From Oscillospiraceae bacterium (GTDB lineage: Bacteria; Bacillota; Clostridia; Oscillospirales; Oscillospiraceae), in NCBI GenBank assembly GCA_016295225.1, contig JAEDLP010000010.1:1-23421 (forward strand): a stretch of DNA of 23,421 nt, given 5' to 3'. Positions 22,565 to 23,421 of this stretch are shown in pieces; within the stretch, counting starts at the first letter, position 1; every line of letters starts with the position of its first letter. The notes under the pieces are model-generated. The model saw only the letters and a list, made by a program, of their open reading frames with translations. It was not told the origin of the DNA and made no database searches. Made by a program: the position numbers and the translations under genes.

Positions 22565-23421
22565 ATGATCACTGTTTCCAACCTGAGCCTCCAGTACAGC
22601 GGCCAGCCCCTGTTTTCCAACGTAGATCTGCAGTTCACCAAGGGAAACTGCTATGGTATCATCGGCGCAAACGGCGCCGGCAAGTCTACCTTCCTGAAGA
22701 TTCTCTCCGGCGACCTGGATTCCACCGGCGGCGAGGTTTCTATTCTCCCCAACACCCGCATGTCCGTCCTGAAGCAGGACCAGAACGCGTATGACGCTTT
22801 CAACGTTATGGACACCGTCATCATGGGCAACAAGCACCTCTATGATATCGGCAAGCAGAAAGACGCTATCTATGCCAAGGAGGAAATGACCGACGAAGAC
22901 GGCCTGCTGGCCTGTGAGCTGGAAACTGAGTTTGCAGAGCTGGGCGGCTGGGAAGCCGAGAGCGACGCCAGCCGGATTCTCCAGGGCCTGGGCATCGACG
23001 TGGCCTTACACTACAACGACATGGCTACCCTGGACGCCCGTCTGAAGGTGAAGGTTCTGCTGGCCCAGGCTCTCTTCGGCAACCCTGACATCCTGATGAT
23101 GGACGAGCCCACCAACAACCTGGATATTGACGCCACCAACTGGCTGGAAGATTTCCTGCTGGACTTTGAGGGTACCGTCATCGTGGTCAGCCATGACCGT
23201 CACTTCCTGAACACCGTCTGCACCCATATCGTGGATATCGACTACGGCAAAATTAAGATGTACGTGGGCAACTACGACTTCTGGTACGAGTCCTCCCAGC
23301 TGGTGCAGCAGCTGGTTCGTCAGCAGAACAAGCGCAACTCCGAGAAGATCAAAGAACTGCAGGACTTCATCTCCCGCTTCTCCGCCAACAAGTCCAAGTC
23401 CAAGCAGGCCACCGCCCGCCG
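22565..23421 (+). CDS. ABC-F family ATPase, YbiT/YkpA type (5' part)
   Basis: 285 codons are visible and the frame runs off the right edge; the family has about 520-540 residues. ATG 22565 has AAGGAG five bases before. Domain 1 contains Walker A GANGAGKST (residues 34-42), Walker B ILMMDEPTNNLD and the switch VVSHDRHFLN, followed by VCTHIVDIDYGKIKMYVGNY and the start of the inter-domain linker, IKELQDFISRFSANKSKSKQ. The linker sequence and DIDYG element match YbiT. No membrane segments are present. ABC-F proteins act on the ribosome as translation factors, some giving antibiotic resistance. YbiT/YkpA-type members are usually housekeeping factors. The signature sequence is LDARLKVKV in place of LSGGQ, a departure also found in YbiT relatives. 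Confidence 0.93.
   Translation, partial: MITVSNLSLQYSGQPLFSNVDLQFTKGNCYGIIGANGAGKSTFLKILSGDLDSTGGEVSILPNTRMSVLKQDQNAYDAFNVMDTVIMGNKHLYDIGKQKDAIYAKEEMTDEDGLLACELETEFAELGGWEAESDASRILQGLGIDVALHYNDMATLDARLKVKVLLAQALFGNPDILMMDEPTNNLDIDATNWLEDFLLDFEGTVIVVSHDRHFLNTVCTHIVDIDYGKIKMYVGNYDFWYESSQLVQQLVRQQNKRNSEKIKELQDFISRFSANKSKSKQATAR

Noticed and set aside
22990..23060. Degenerate ABC signature (LDARLKVKV for LSGGQ) in the ABC-F protein
   Set aside because: At first it looked like a dead ATPase site, but YbiT-type relatives also lack LSGGQ in the first domain, while Walker A, Walker B and the switch histidine are intact.

Overview
The window looks like chromosomal DNA of an anaerobic gut-type Clostridia, most likely the Oscillospiraceae/Flavonifractor-Intestinimonas group. 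The grounds are a GC-rich coding style, strong GGAGG ribosome sites, the TIGR03960/TIGR03936 radical-SAM pair, a meso-diaminopimelate dehydrogenase, butanol-type iron alcohol dehydrogenase, CoA-dehydratase-like Fe-S proteins and a FeoB-associated Cys-rich protein. The taxonomy is inferred from gene content, not from a marker gene. No rRNA, tRNA, CRISPR array, prophage or insertion sequence was seen.

Layout. 1-115: end of a feo locus. 307-1677: sodium:neurotransmitter-type symporter with its own promoter and terminator. 1820-3967: a decayed homocysteine methyltransferase gene whose intact-looking promoter now leads into a YczE/YitT-like membrane protein and a TVP38/TMEM64 (VTT) membrane protein. 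4036-6070: AraC-type regulator overlapping an MFS exporter. 6166-8668: overlapping TIGR03960 and TIGR03936 genes. 8767-9456 (minus): MgtC/SapB protein, divergent from 9664-11994, a large uncharacterised membrane-anchored protein plus a DUF308/HdeD-like protein. 12134-13492 (minus): radical SAM enzyme, divergent from 13771-14763. 14821-15345 (minus): TetR-type regulator, divergent from a tight four-gene operon (15510-19189) of a VTT membrane protein and three proteins of the 2-hydroxyacyl-CoA dehydratase/activase superfamily. 19303-20472 (minus): iron alcohol dehydrogenase, divergent from a MerR regulator (20610-21065), followed by a fossil fragment of another alcohol dehydrogenase. 21327-22313 (minus): diaminopimelate dehydrogenase. 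22565-end: YbiT-type ABC-F protein, cut by the window edge.

The most interesting observation is at 12134-14763. The gene at 13771 appears to be a full-length homologue of the divergent radical SAM enzyme, but it has lost the CxxxCxxC cluster segment, the GGEP motif and the C-terminal cysteines. It therefore looks like a catalytically dead radical-SAM pseudoenzyme beside its active relative. Next to it lies a TetR-linked operon in which an ATP-driven [4Fe-4S] activase and two dehydratase-like subunits are co-transcribed with a DedA/VTT-type membrane protein. Together these suggest an uncharacterised anaerobic Fe-S redox system. Its substrate cannot be read from the sequence.

Secondary points are a MerR-type promoter with a 19-bp spacer before the alcohol dehydrogenase, two distinct gene remnants, and several TTG start codons.
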